A stretch of 64,000 bases of DNA from CAYRNY01 sp964425755 (GTDB lineage: Bacteria; Chloroflexota; Anaerolineae; Aggregatilineales; Aggregatilineaceae), in the NCBI GenBank assembly GCA_964425755.1, contig CAYRNY010000003.1, forward strand, positions 186,001 through 250,000. Direction: 5' to 3'. Below the pieces are notes generated by a model. The model was not told where the DNA came from and searched no databases. It saw nothing but the letters and a program-made list of their open reading frames with translations. A program made the position numbers and the translations under genes. Positions 16,798 to 26,079 of this stretch are shown piece after piece; position 1 is the first letter of the stretch, and every line of letters starts with the position of its first letter.

Positions 16798-18645
16798 ATG
16801 AATAGCAGCCGCAAAGACGCCCGGCACCGTGCGTTACGGTGGCAGATTGAACGCTATGCGGACCGGTTGGTGGCGCTTGATAGACTCAGTGGGCGTCTCA
16901 CATGGGTGCGCCTGGGGACATTTGCCGGAGGCTCGCTGGTCAGCGCGGCGATCGCTTTTGCCGGGGCGTTGGGGTGGGCTTTTGGTGGCTTCGCGATCAC
17001 GTTTGTGGTGTTTGGTGTGGTGGCGCGTTATCACCGCCGTGCCCTCGACGGGATGCGCCGGTTTGAGGGACACCTCGCGATCAAACGTGCGCAGTTGGCC
17101 CGGATGGAGCTGGACTGGGACGCGATTCCGCTTGCATTCATTACGTCACCCCGCGCGGAATATCCCGTCGAGCGCGATATCGATCTGGTGGGCGATCGTT
17201 CGTTGCACCGGCTGTTGGATACCTGTGTCTCGCGGGCGGGCAGCATCCGGCTGCGTGACTGGCTGGCGGATGTTGTGCCGGATCAAGCGCAGATCCAACG
17301 GCGGCAGCAACTCGTGCGCGAACTGGCACCCTTGTGGGCGTTTCGAGACCGGTTACATCTGAACGGATCGCTCAGCCAGCGGGGTACATTGCGGCGTTGG
17401 GATGGGCAGCGGCTGCAGGCATGGCTGGCCGGTGTTTCGCCAAGCGGGACATTAAACACCGCCATGCCGGTTTTGACGCTGCTGGCTTTGAGCAACACGC
17501 TGTTGTTTGCGTTGTTTGTTCTCGGTTTGCTGCCCCCGTTGTGGGTGGGGCCGTTTATGGTGTATGCCGGGCTGTATCTCTGGCACGTGCAGCGTATGGG
17601 CGACCCGTTCGAGCTGGGGCTGGCGCTGCGCGATCCGCTGGATGACCTGCGGGCGGTGTTCGACGGCTTGGAAGCGTTCCCCTATGGCCGCAGCCCGGCA
17701 TTACGCGCCCTGTGTGCCCCCTTCACGGATTCCCGGCAGCGTCCGTCAACGCAACTTGCGCGGCTGTCCCGCGTGCTCGCCGCGGCCAGCTTGCGACGCA
17801 ATCCGTTGCTGTGGAGCCTGGTCAGCGCGGTAATCCCCTGGGATGTTTATATCATGCGCCTGTTGGAGCGCCGGCGGGATGAACTCAGTGGCTTGCTCCC
17901 GCAGTGGCTGGATATCTGGTACGAGTTAGAAGCGCTGAGCGCGCTGGCGAACCTGGCTTATCTCAACCCGGGATACGCGTTTCCCCAATTGGTCGCGGAT
18001 CGCGCACAGCCGATCCTGTCCGCACAGGCGCTCGGTCATCCCTTGATCCCGGATGCGCAGCGCGTATGCAATGATGTGACGCTGTCTGCGCCGGGCGATC
18101 TGCTGCTCATCACCGGATCGAACATGTCCGGCAAAAGCACGTTCCTGCGCACGGCAGGCGTGAACCTTGCGCTGGCGTATGCCGGGGGTCCGGTAGCTGC
18201 TGCTGTCCTGCATGTGCGCCCGTTGCGGCTGTTCACGTGCATTCGCGTCACGGATTCGCTCGCCGATGGCATCTCCTATTTTTACGCCGAGGTACAACGG
18301 CTCAAGACGCTGCTTGATGAGCTGGCGCGCGAACATGAAGCCCCGGTGCTGTTTCTGATCGACGAAATCTTTCGTGGAACGAACAACCGCGAACGGCTGA
18401 TCGGCAGCCGGGCTTACATACGCGCTGCGATTGGGCAAAACGGCGTCGGGATCCTCGCTACGCACGACCTCGAATTGGTGCACCTGGCAGACGATATCCC
18501 ACAAATAACCAACATGCACTTTGCCGAAACGATCGTAGATGGGCGCATGGCGTTTGATTACACGCTGCGTCCCGGCCCGTGCCCGACGACCAACGCGCTG
18601 TTGATCATGCGCATGGCAGGGCTACCCGTGCCGGATGCACCATAA
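16798..18645 (+). CDS. Membrane-anchored MutS-family ATPase
   Basis: This 615-residue protein has the MutS C-terminal ATPase: Walker A TGSNMSGKSTFLRT (about 438-451), the following AGGPVAA, Walker B LFLIDEIFRGTNNRER and the late ATHDLELV. It lacks the MutS mismatch-recognition domain (no N-terminal FxE module). The N-terminus instead has two hydrophobic segments (about 40-80) and another pair at about 220-262. A central lever-like helical region covers about 290-430. Membrane-associated MutS-like proteins of this size occur in several phyla, but I know of no established function. It is unlikely to do canonical mismatch repair. Confidence 0.85.
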   Translation: MNSSRKDARHRALRWQIERYADRLVALDRLSGRLTWVRLGTFAGGSLVSAAIAFAGALGWAFGGFAITFVVFGVVARYHRRALDGMRRFEGHLAIKRAQLARMELDWDAIPLAFITSPRAEYPVERDIDLVGDRSLHRLLDTCVSRAGSIRLRDWLADVVPDQAQIQRRQQLVRELAPLWAFRDRLHLNGSLSQRGTLRRWDGQRLQAWLAGVSPSGTLNTAMPVLTLLALSNTLLFALFVLGLLPPLWVGPFMVYAGLYLWHVQRMGDPFELGLALRDPLDDLRAVFDGLEAFPYGRSPALRALCAPFTDSRQRPSTQLARLSRVLAAASLRRNPLLWSLVSAVIPWDVYIMRLLERRRDELSGLLPQWLDIWYELEALSALANLAYLNPGYAFPQLVADRAQPILSAQALGHPLIPDAQRVCNDVTLSAPGDLLLITGSNMSGKSTFLRTAGVNLALAYAGGPVAAAVLHVRPLRLFTCIRVTDSLADGISYFYAEVQRLKTLLDELAREHEAPVLFLIDEIFRGTNNRERLIGSRAYIRAAIGQNGVGILATHDLELVHLADDIPQITNMHFAETIVDGRMAFDYTLRPGPCPTTNALLIMRMAGLPVPDAP

Positions 18646-18883
18646 CCCACAATTGTGTGGGAAAACGGTGGGTTAATGTGGGATAGTTGCGGGTAAGCTG
18701 CGGGAAAATGAGGGTTAGTGTGGGATAGCTGCCGTGATCACGCGAGAATGTGGGAAAGTGTGGGTTATCTGTGGGATATCCTGCACGCCGTGGGAAAAGG
18801 GGCTGATCCTCACCCTGAGTTGGGCACTATCATAGGGGGCTAATATGCTGGATGGCACTGGTGTCTGAAACCCCTCAAACGTT
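18646..18883. repeat. Helically phased array of ~10-bp G-tract repeats around a palindrome
   Basis: Eleven units of consensus TGTGGGWWAR start at 18656, 18667, 18677, 18688, 18699, 18709, 18719, 18749, 18759, 18770 and 18789. Successive spacings are 10 or 11 bp, close to one DNA turn; the 30-bp gap is about three turns. TGTGGGATAG occurs exactly twice (18677, 18719). The gap holds a perfect palindrome, CGTGATCACG (18733-18742). The array opens with an inverted repeat, CCCACA-N4-TGTGGG (18646-18661), touching the MutS-like stop codon. No gene is seen in 18646-18883. The units loosely recall DnaA boxes but do not match the TTATCCACA consensus. Confidence 0.8.
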
Positions 18884-19108
18884 ATGATCGTACCCGACAG
18901 AGCTTCTGGCGGCCCAAAGACGAGCACACTCCGCCAGGCGCTGGAAATGGTGCGCGGCGCGATGGATGCGGGCGCGAATGGCATGTTCATCGGGCGCAAT
19001 GTGTTTTGGGCCCCGGATCCTGCGCGGCTGCTGGTAGTGATGCGCCGGATCATTCATGAAGATGTGGATGTGGACTCCGCCCTGGCGGAACTGGAAGGGG
19101 GATCATGA
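18884..19108 (+). pseudogene. C-terminal remnant of a class I (DhnA/LacD-type) aldolase
   Basis: Only 74 residues remain. They fit the last third of a DeoC/DhnA-type class I aldolase: RASGGPKTST (phosphate-binding GG.K loop), AMDAGANGMFIGRNVFWAPDP and a terminal helix. An in-frame TGA sits at 18866-18868 and the upstream DNA is the phased repeat array, so the barrel and its Schiff-base lysine are missing. The frame overlaps the kinase start (ATGA), the arrangement expected of an intact aldolase-kinase operon. It is most simply a 5'-deleted gene; a short functional peptide is possible but unlikely. Confidence 0.75.
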
Positions 19109-20262
19109 CGCGCAGCGGTGCAGTTGTTGCAGGGCACATTTGCCTGGATATCATTCCTGAACTTCCGGCGCTCGATCTCCACGACGCACTCGAACCCGGT
19201 GCCGTGACCGAAGTGGGCGGAGCGGTCTTGTCCACCGGCGGCGTGGTGTCCAACACCGGCCTGACCCTGCACACGTTAGGTATTCCCGTCCGGCTGGTGG
19301 GCCGGGTGGGTGCTGACCAGTTCGGGCAGATCATCCTTAACCTGATGCGCGCATACGATCCCGCGCTGGCGCAGCACATGATCGTGGCCGAAAACGAGGC
19401 GAGCTCGTACACGATCGTGCTCAGCCCGCCGGACGCCGACCGGATGTTTCTGCATTGTGCGGGTGCAAACCGAAATTTCGGTGCGGATGATGTGCCGTAT
19501 GCGATGCTCGAGTCGGCACGGCTATTCCACTTCGGTTACCCGCCGGTGATCGAGCGGATGTATACCGATGGCGGCGCAGAACTGGCGGCGCTGTACCGCC
19601 GCGCACGCGCGGCAGGCGCGATCACCTCGCTGGATATGGCGCTGCCTGACCCCAACAGTCCGAGCGGGCAGGTGGACTGGCGGCGCATTCTGGCGCATGT
19701 CCTGCCGCATGTCGATATCTTCCTGCCCAGCCTGGACGAGCTATTGTTCATGGTTCGGCGGGACGTTTTCGAGTCGGGGACGTATGATGACGCAATAATC
19801 ACCACGGTCGCCGGTGAGATGCTGGCACTGGGGGCGCGCGTGGTGGTGCTCAAGCTCGGCGAGCGCGGGCTGTACCTGCGTTCGGGCGATTCGATCCCCG
19901 CAGGGCTTGGCGTAGGATGGCGCAACCGTGAGTTGTGGGCTCCCTGTTTTGTGCCGCAACCGCTCGTTGGCACGACTGGGGCGGGCGACGCGACAATCGC
20001 CGGGTTCCTGGCCGCGATCCTGCGGGGTCAGCGTGTTGAGGCGGCACTGACCAGCGCTGTTGCAGTCGGCGCGTGTAACGTCGAGGCGGCGGACGCGCTC
20101 AGTGGGGTGCGATCCTGGGAGGCGACGCAGGCGCGTGTTGCGGCAGGATGGGCGCGCTCTGATGTTACCATCGCCGCGCCGGGCTGGTCATGGGATGCGG
20201 AACACGCGCTGTGGGTTGGCGCGCACGACTTGCCATCTGGCGATCAGACTGCATCCGAATGA
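19105..20262 (+). CDS. PfkB/ribokinase-family carbohydrate kinase
   Basis: This 385-residue cytoplasmic kinase shows PfkB signatures: the N-terminal GAVVAGHICLDIIPEL, the GGVVSNTGLTLHTLG region, FLPSLDELLFM, and the C-terminal anion-hole/catalytic TGAGDATIAGFLAAIL (catalytic Asp in GAGD). These enzymes phosphorylate sugars or nucleosides with ATP. The ATG overlaps the stop of the truncated aldolase, implying the two once formed a kinase-aldolase pathway. No other pathway gene is adjacent, so the substrate is unknown. Length is slightly above the ~300-residue norm because of insertions around 170-260. Confidence 0.92.
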   Translation: MTRSGAVVAGHICLDIIPELPALDLHDALEPGAVTEVGGAVLSTGGVVSNTGLTLHTLGIPVRLVGRVGADQFGQIILNLMRAYDPALAQHMIVAENEASSYTIVLSPPDADRMFLHCAGANRNFGADDVPYAMLESARLFHFGYPPVIERMYTDGGAELAALYRRARAAGAITSLDMALPDPNSPSGQVDWRRILAHVLPHVDIFLPSLDELLFMVRRDVFESGTYDDAIITTVAGEMLALGARVVVLKLGERGLYLRSGDSIPAGLGVGWRNRELWAPCFVPQPLVGTTGAGDATIAGFLAAILRGQRVEAALTSAVAVGACNVEAADALSGVRSWEATQARVAAGWARSDVTIAAPGWSWDAEHALWVGAHDLPSGDQTASE

Positions 20263-20304
20263 GTGTCGAATTGGCGGAACTGCACAAGTCAAGTGATGTG
20301 CGAC

Positions 20305-20333
20305 AAAAAGGGGCCGTTCGCGCGAACGGCCCC
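20305..20333 (-). terminator. Intrinsic terminator of the pullulanase gene
   Basis: A 24-bp perfect palindrome (20310-20333, GGGGCCGTTCG arms) is followed on the minus strand by TTTTT (rc of 20305-20309). It lies just past the pullulanase stop. On the plus strand it may also stop transcripts from the kinase gene. Confidence 0.85.
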
Positions 20334-20379
20334 ATCGCATTTGAAGCTTAGCAACCGGGGGCACAACCCCTCAGTGGCG

Positions 20380-23300
20380 TTACTCTGCCAGCACAAACAC
20401 GGCGGTGGTGCGCCCCGGCACGCTGAACGTGCCAGCTTCGGCGTCAAAGGTCGCGCGTTGCACAACCGGGTCGGCGGATACCTGTTGGATCGGATGCAGG
20501 CTCAGGTCCATGTCTGCAAGGTCTTCATCGGTGAAGCTGACCTCGTCCGGCGCGGTGTTGAACAGCACCACCACCAACTCGTGATTCGGGTCCAGGTCAT
20601 CCAGATCGTCCATGTCACTGATGCTCATCACGATCAGGCCGGGAATCTGGTCCGGGCCGGTGTTGTGGAACGCGACGCGATCCATCACGTCCTCGGCGGT
20701 GCGCAGGCGGAAGAGCACGGTGCTTTTGCGAATCTTCAGCATTTCTTGCAGGTGCACCACCGACTTCATGATGTCCTCTTGCGTGGCCGCGAGATCGGGG
20801 TCGCCCAGCAGGGGGCGCATCATCTCCCAGTTATCCTGGTTCTTGCTCGCGACCGGCAAGCCCTTGCCCCAGTTGTTATCCTGGTAGGTCAAGTCCAGGG
20901 CATTGAACCAGTCCCCAGAGTCGTAGCTGTCGCGGTCGAATGACTTCGAGCGCAGCATGTCCGATCCAGCGTGATAGAAGGGCACGCCCTGGCTCAGCGC
21001 CACGATGCTCAGCCCCATATTCTGCATCCGCACGCGGTCGGAAACGGTCGCATCTTCCGGCGCGGCATACTGGATTTTGTCGAACAGCGTTTCGTTGTCG
21101 TGCGCGGAAACGTAGCAGATCTGTTCCTGCGGGTCGAGTGTGTAGCCGACCGGGCTGCCGTTGTAATCCAGCGCAGCGGTGTTCATCACGTCGCCGGACG
21201 CGGTGACGAATTCGTATTCTGCGAGGTTCCCGGCGAGACCGGCGCGTACGGTGTCGGTATAGGCCAGCAGACGTTCGAGTTGCTCGTCTGCGGTGCCGGG
21301 CGTGTGAGCGTTCGGATCGACGTACAGGCCGTTGACAAAGCCCTGTTCCAGCCGCCCGCCGAAGGGGCTACCACCGCGCGCCCGGTCGCGGATGCGATCG
21401 TTGAAGGTGCCGATTCCGGTGCCGGGCAGGTTGAGCTGCGTGGCGTTGGGGCCGCGCGCGCCGCCCTGCACCTCGCCAAAGTCCCAGCCTTCACCGTACA
21501 GATACAGTGACTCGCCATCGACACCGTCCGTTTCGAGGGTCAGGCTGGTGAGCGCCGTTTGCACCTTCAGCATGTTCTCGACCATGTGATGCCCCATCAG
21601 GTCGAAGCGGTAGCCGTCGATCTTGTAGGCTCTGGTCCACATCAACAGCGAGTCGATCATCAGCTTTTCCATCATGGCGTGTTCGGTCGCCGTGTTGGAG
21701 CAGCAGGTGCTGGTCTCGACCGCACCGACCGCGTTCAAGCGATGATAGTAACCGGGCACGATCTTATCCAGCACGGAGTTTGCCGCCTGGCCGTGCGCGT
21801 TGGTGTGGTTATAGACCACGTCCATCACCACGCGCAGACCGATATCGTTCAGGCCCTGCACCATGCGCCGGAACTGCAAGATGCGCGTGACGCCGTTGGG
21901 GTTGGTCGAATAGCTGCCTTCCGGCACGGTGTAATGGAACGGATCGTAGCCCCAGTTGAAGCCGTCCTCGTCCTTGTATTCTTCAACCAGCGCTTGCTGC
22001 GCTTCGGAGTCGGGCGGGTAGCTCTGGAGTTCGTCGCGATCCGGTTGCTGCCATTGGCGCTTATCCTCATTGATCGTGGCGATATCGAAGACGGGCAGCA
22101 GATGCACGTGAGTTAACCCGGCATCCGCGAGGTCACGCAGGTGCTGCATCCCGTAGGTTTCAGGATCGGTGAAGGCCATGAACGTGCCCCGGAAGCTTTC
22201 CGGCACGCTTTCGTCGATCGCTGAGAAGTCACGCACGTGCAGTTCGTACAGCACGATATCTTCCGGCGCATCCAGCGCGGGCTTCTGCAGCGTCGTCCAA
22301 CCGTCCGGCATCAGCGTTTCGTCGTTGAGCAGATCAACGATCTGGCTGTGGGTGCTGTTCATGGTCAGGCTGACTGAGTACGGGTCGGTGACTACGTTGG
22401 TTTCGATGCGCAGCGTCGCGGGCTGGAAGACCGTGACTTCGTACTGGTAGAGCTTGTACATCCAGTCTGCTTCGCCTTGGATGCTCCAGACACCGGTTCC
22501 GGCGTCATAGTCCATGTCGTAGACCGTAGGATCGGCCCCGAGGTTATCGAACAGGCGCAGCTTGACATCCTGCGCAGTCGGCGCCCACAGCTTGAGCGCC
22601 GGCACGCCGTCGTTGAAGATCACACCCAGGTCGCCATCGTAGGTGTAAAGATCGTCCAGCACGCCCGGAATCTGCAGTCCTGTGGCGTCCGTGATCTTGC
22701 CGCCGGTTCCCGTGACGGATACGGCAGACTGGCCTTTGAGGATGTCGGGAACTTTGGGCAGGTCTTCTTCCTTTATCTTGAAAGCGGTGTAGCCTTCAAG
22801 GTGTGGGAATTTCGCCAGCAGGTCATCGCTCAACCCTTCGCGATCGACGCGCAAGCTGATGCTCTCGCCACCGGTGACTTTGCCCTCTTCGATCGCCAGG
22901 CTCGCGTCAGGCGAGTAGTGCAGCCTGTAGATCGCGACTTGCGGCTCAATTGCCCAGGCGATCGTGTCTTCTGCGACCCAGTGCGCTTTGCGCACGCTCA
23001 GGTCGCCGACGACTGCCGAGGCCAGCGCCGCCTGGATATCGTCTTCGGTCGCCACGGGTTCCTCGCTCACGGTGATCGTCATCACGTTATCTGCGGTGGC
23101 ATAGCTGAAGGTCACGTCATGGCCGGCAGCGGGCACGCTAAAGGGGATGTTCGGCCCGTTTTGCTCGCCGTTCAAGCCGTAGTTGAGGTCCCAGCTCTGG
23201 TTGTAAGCGACTTTGGCTTCGTAGTCGCCCGGCGGGATCAGAAACGTGCTGAAGGTGTACACGCCGTCGCCGTCGGGGTCCTGCAGCAGCGACCGCAGGC

Positions 23301-23790
23301 AGTCCGGTGCCCAGTCTCCGGGACAGCCGATCTCATCCTGGTAATCACCGGGCACGTTGGCGAGGATCGAGTTGACTGTGTCGCTGGCCCAGTGTGTTTT
23401 GTGGTCGTAGAAGAAGGTGACGCTGGTGTCCTCTTCCAATTCCAGCGGAATGTTCGCGCCGCCCGGCTCCGCCGCGAGGCCGTAATTTTCATCCCATGCA
23501 CCGTTGAGCGCGGCTTTGTATTCGTAACTGCCAGCGGGCAAGTCGAAGGTCGCCATCCACAGGTCATCAGCAGCGCTGTAGTTCAGGAAGGTTGCCTCAC
23601 ATTCGGGCATCCAGTCACCATCACAGCCCAGCACGCTCTGAATGGTCCCGGCGATGGTGACGCTTTGGGGGGCGGGGGTGTCGCTCTGGGCGTCGACGCC
23701 GGAAACGAGGATCGCCATCGCCAGCAGCAGGATAAACCCCGCGGGGATGGCGAGCCGGATCAGCAGATTGGTACGCTTGGTTTGTGGCAT
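20380..23790 (-). CDS. Exported pullulanase (GH13) with two N-terminal X25-like modules
   Basis: I choose the ATG at 23790, which has an AAGGAG site; the product is about 1136 residues. A signal peptide (MPQTKRTN, hydrophobic core, SGVDAQSD) is followed by two similar starch-related X25-like modules (each with GDW.P.C, a YE.K or YEAKVAYN strand, and WDENYGL or WDLNYGL). Next come a pullulanase-associated region and a CBM48-like domain. The catalytic barrel has YDPFHYTVPEGSYS, VVMDVVYNHTN, GYRFDLMGHH (nucleophile D730), YLYGEGWDF (acid/base E767) and VSAHDNETLFD. It debranches alpha-1,6 links in pullulan or amylopectin outside the membrane. No sortase or lipoprotein anchor is visible. Confidence 0.93.
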   Translation of the reverse strand: MPQTKRTNLLIRLAIPAGFILLLAMAILVSGVDAQSDTPAPQSVTIAGTIQSVLGCDGDWMPECEATFLNYSAADDLWMATFDLPAGSYEYKAALNGAWDENYGLAAEPGGANIPLELEEDTSVTFFYDHKTHWASDTVNSILANVPGDYQDEIGCPGDWAPDCLRSLLQDPDGDGVYTFSTFLIPPGDYEAKVAYNQSWDLNYGLNGEQNGPNIPFSVPAAGHDVTFSYATADNVMTITVSEEPVATEDDIQAALASAVVGDLSVRKAHWVAEDTIAWAIEPQVAIYRLHYSPDASLAIEEGKVTGGESISLRVDREGLSDDLLAKFPHLEGYTAFKIKEEDLPKVPDILKGQSAVSVTGTGGKITDATGLQIPGVLDDLYTYDGDLGVIFNDGVPALKLWAPTAQDVKLRLFDNLGADPTVYDMDYDAGTGVWSIQGEADWMYKLYQYEVTVFQPATLRIETNVVTDPYSVSLTMNSTHSQIVDLLNDETLMPDGWTTLQKPALDAPEDIVLYELHVRDFSAIDESVPESFRGTFMAFTDPETYGMQHLRDLADAGLTHVHLLPVFDIATINEDKRQWQQPDRDELQSYPPDSEAQQALVEEYKDEDGFNWGYDPFHYTVPEGSYSTNPNGVTRILQFRRMVQGLNDIGLRVVMDVVYNHTNAHGQAANSVLDKIVPGYYHRLNAVGAVETSTCCSNTATEHAMMEKLMIDSLLMWTRAYKIDGYRFDLMGHHMVENMLKVQTALTSLTLETDGVDGESLYLYGEGWDFGEVQGGARGPNATQLNLPGTGIGTFNDRIRDRARGGSPFGGRLEQGFVNGLYVDPNAHTPGTADEQLERLLAYTDTVRAGLAGNLAEYEFVTASGDVMNTAALDYNGSPVGYTLDPQEQICYVSAHDNETLFDKIQYAAPEDATVSDRVRMQNMGLSIVALSQGVPFYHAGSDMLRSKSFDRDSYDSGDWFNALDLTYQDNNWGKGLPVASKNQDNWEMMRPLLGDPDLAATQEDIMKSVVHLQEMLKIRKSTVLFRLRTAEDVMDRVAFHNTGPDQIPGLIVMSISDMDDLDDLDPNHELVVVLFNTAPDEVSFTDEDLADMDLSLHPIQQVSADPVVQRATFDAEAGTFSVPGRTTAVFVLAE

Positions 23791-23827
23791 GTGGAACTCC
23801 TTGTCCCCGCACTGTGTCGCACGGGGA

Positions 23828-23839
23828 TAAACCGGTTTA
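23828..23839. promoter_or_regulatory. Perfect palindrome before the pullulanase gene (possible LacI-family operator)
   Basis: TAAACCGGTTTA is a perfect 12-bp palindrome 38 bp upstream of the pullulanase start. Its CCGG centre and A/T flanks fit a LacI-family site, but it differs from the CCAAAACGTTTTGG type near the LacI gene at 9 kb, so another regulator would be needed. The rest of 23791-24136, the divergent gap to the SLC13 gene, holds a weak minus-strand promoter (TTGTAT, 17 bp, TATTTC) and nothing else I recognise. Confidence 0.45.
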
Positions 23840-24136
23840 ATCCTATTGGGTGGATTGAAATATGGTGTGCCAATTCTAAATACAAACGCCACTATTTTTT
23901 ATCACACGCCGCCAAAAGTGCAAAAAATAGTCGATTTGCGTGCCGGTTATCCTCTCGACAAGACGTCGCACCTGTGTTATCTATGAGCGACTGTGCCGGG
24001 ATGGTGGGTGTCGTTGGTGGCGCGGCACGGTGTTCGCGGTCTAGCGCTCAATATTCCAGTTACGCTTGTTGTTTGGATGTCTTTCCCTGCGGTGTTGCCG
24101 GTCTGCGATTCGAGCGAGGAGTATCGAAACAGCCTA

Positions 24137-26011
24137 ATGACGCCTGAAATGTGGTACACCCTTGCGATCCTCAGCGTCGCGATCGTCTTGTTCATCACCG
24201 AGTGGTTGCGTGTCGATGTCGTGGCACTGGGAGTCGTCGTGACGTTGATGATCACCGGCTTGCTGTCAACGTCCGAAGCGCTGTCCGGATTCTCCAACCC
24301 GGTGGTGCTGATCGTCGCCTCGCTGTTTGTGGTCGGCGGGGCGGTGTTGCAGACCGGGCTGGCGGGCCTGATCGGCGAGCGTATTTTGAAGATTGCCGGG
24401 GCCAGTGAAGCACGGCTGACCGTCGTCGTGATGCTCGCGGCGGGTATCTTGTCCGGTTTCATCAGCGATACCGGCACTGTGGCGGTGCTGCTGCCTGCGA
24501 TCATCAGTGCGGCACGCACAGCCAGTATCAGCCCGTCAAAGCTCTTGATCCCGCTGTCGTACGGCGCGTTATTAGGTGGCGCGACGACATTAATCGGCAC
24601 CACGCCGAACATCATCGTCAGCGACCTGCTACGCGCAGAGGGACAAGAGTCGTTCGTGTTTTTTAGCTACACCCCTGTGGGGCTGATGATGCTGTTCACG
24701 GGGACGGTGTTCATGATCGCAGTTGGGCGGCGCATTCTGCCGGACCACAAGCCCAAGCAGCGGTTTGAAGAGCAGGTGCACAGCCCGGAAGAACTGCTCG
24801 ATGTCTACCGTCTGCCGGACAACCTGTTCCGCGTGCGCATACCGCCGGATTCACGCCTGACCGATCACACGGTCGGCACGTCTCGATTGGGAAGTGATTT
24901 TAACGTTAACGTACTGGAAATCCTGCGCCCGGCTGAGCCGCAACCGCTGATGCGCATAGGTGAGCAACGCTTGGTCTGGCAGTCCGACGCGGTGACGTCG
25001 GTCCATCCAGACACCGGCACACAGTTGATGCCCAATGACGTGATGATCATGCAGGGCGATCAGAAGGCCGTGCGCGAGGCGGCGGCGTTCTGGAACCTGG
25101 TGCTGCAGCCGGTGCTACCTGCCGATGAAAAAACGCTGGTCAACCAGGAGGCCGGGATTGCAGAAGTCGTGTTGCCACCGCGCTCCTCACTGGTGGGTAA
25201 GACGCTTGTCGAGACGCGGTTCGGCTCGACGTACAGGCTCACGGTGTTGAACATCTCGCGTCCCGGCGAAGATGAGCCGCTCGATCTGAAACGAACGAAA
25301 CTCCAGTTTGGGGACATTCTGCTCGTCCAGGGGTACTGGCGCAACATCATCGCGCTGCGCAAAAGTCCGCGTGATTTTGTATTGCTGGGCCGTCCTGAGG
25401 CACAGCTCGGCGCGCCGTACCGCGACAAAGCGCCGCTGGCGCTGCTGGTGCTGCTCGGCATGCTGATCGCGCTGATTGCGGGCGTGGCGGATATCGCAAC
25501 GATCAGCATGGTCGCGGCGCTGGCGATGGTGCTGACCGGTTGCCTGACAATGGACGACGCTTACGCTGCGATTGACTGGAAAAGCATCGTGCTTATCGCC
25601 GGGATGCTGCCGATGAGCACCGCGCTGGAAAACGTCGGGCTGGTGTCGTTGATCGCGGAAGAACTGACCGGTTCGCTGGGCGTGCTTGGCCCGCTGGTGA
25701 TCATGGGTGGGCTGTTCTTGTTGACGTCGGCGTTCACGCAGGTGATCTCGAACACGGCGACAGCAGTCGTGATCGCGCCGGTCGCATTCGCCACTGCGAC
25801 CGAGATGGGCGTGCAGCCACAGGCGTTTTTGATGGCGGTCTCGATCGCGGCGTCGATGGCATTTGCGTCCCCGGTGGCATCGCCGGTTAACACGCTGGTG
25901 ATGGGGGCGGGAAATTATGCCTTTAAGGACTACATCAAAACCGGTGTGCCGATGATCGTGCTGATGCTGATCGTGACACTGCTTGGTGTGCCGGTGTTGT
26001 GGCCGTTTTAG
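24137..26011 (+). CDS. SLC13/DASS-family anion permease with two TrkA-C (RCK_C) domains
   Basis: This integral membrane transporter has about 624 residues from the ATG at 24137; the frame is open upstream to 23993, and that start lacks family likeness. An N-terminal half of five or six helices (SDTGTVAVLLPAI, GGATTLIGTTPNIIVSDLL) is followed by two soluble RCK_C-like domains (about 170-255 and 270-350), then a second membrane half (TQVISNTATAVVIAPVAFA, FASPVASPVNTLVMG). The paired SNT-like motifs bind Na+ and substrate in this family. Such proteins carry di/tricarboxylates, sulfate or other anions; the substrate is not clear. A GAGGAG site lies at about 24117. Confidence 0.88.
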   Translation: MTPEMWYTLAILSVAIVLFITEWLRVDVVALGVVVTLMITGLLSTSEALSGFSNPVVLIVASLFVVGGAVLQTGLAGLIGERILKIAGASEARLTVVVMLAAGILSGFISDTGTVAVLLPAIISAARTASISPSKLLIPLSYGALLGGATTLIGTTPNIIVSDLLRAEGQESFVFFSYTPVGLMMLFTGTVFMIAVGRRILPDHKPKQRFEEQVHSPEELLDVYRLPDNLFRVRIPPDSRLTDHTVGTSRLGSDFNVNVLEILRPAEPQPLMRIGEQRLVWQSDAVTSVHPDTGTQLMPNDVMIMQGDQKAVREAAAFWNLVLQPVLPADEKTLVNQEAGIAEVVLPPRSSLVGKTLVETRFGSTYRLTVLNISRPGEDEPLDLKRTKLQFGDILLVQGYWRNIIALRKSPRDFVLLGRPEAQLGAPYRDKAPLALLVLLGMLIALIAGVADIATISMVAALAMVLTGCLTMDDAYAAIDWKSIVLIAGMLPMSTALENVGLVSLIAEELTGSLGVLGPLVIMGGLFLLTSAFTQVISNTATAVVIAPVAFATATEMGVQPQAFLMAVSIAASMAFASPVASPVNTLVMGAGNYAFKDYIKTGVPMIVLMLIVTLLGVPVLWPF

Positions 26012-26079
26012 CGTGCGCATGACGGCTGTACGATCTCGCGCGTGCCGGGATCGCCCCTGGGCATGTTTGCTTGCAGGGA

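Noticed and set aside
18656..18798. Chromosome origin (DnaA-box cluster)
   Set aside because: Units do not match TTATCCACA, and no dnaA, dnaN, gyrB, rpmH or parAB lies nearby.
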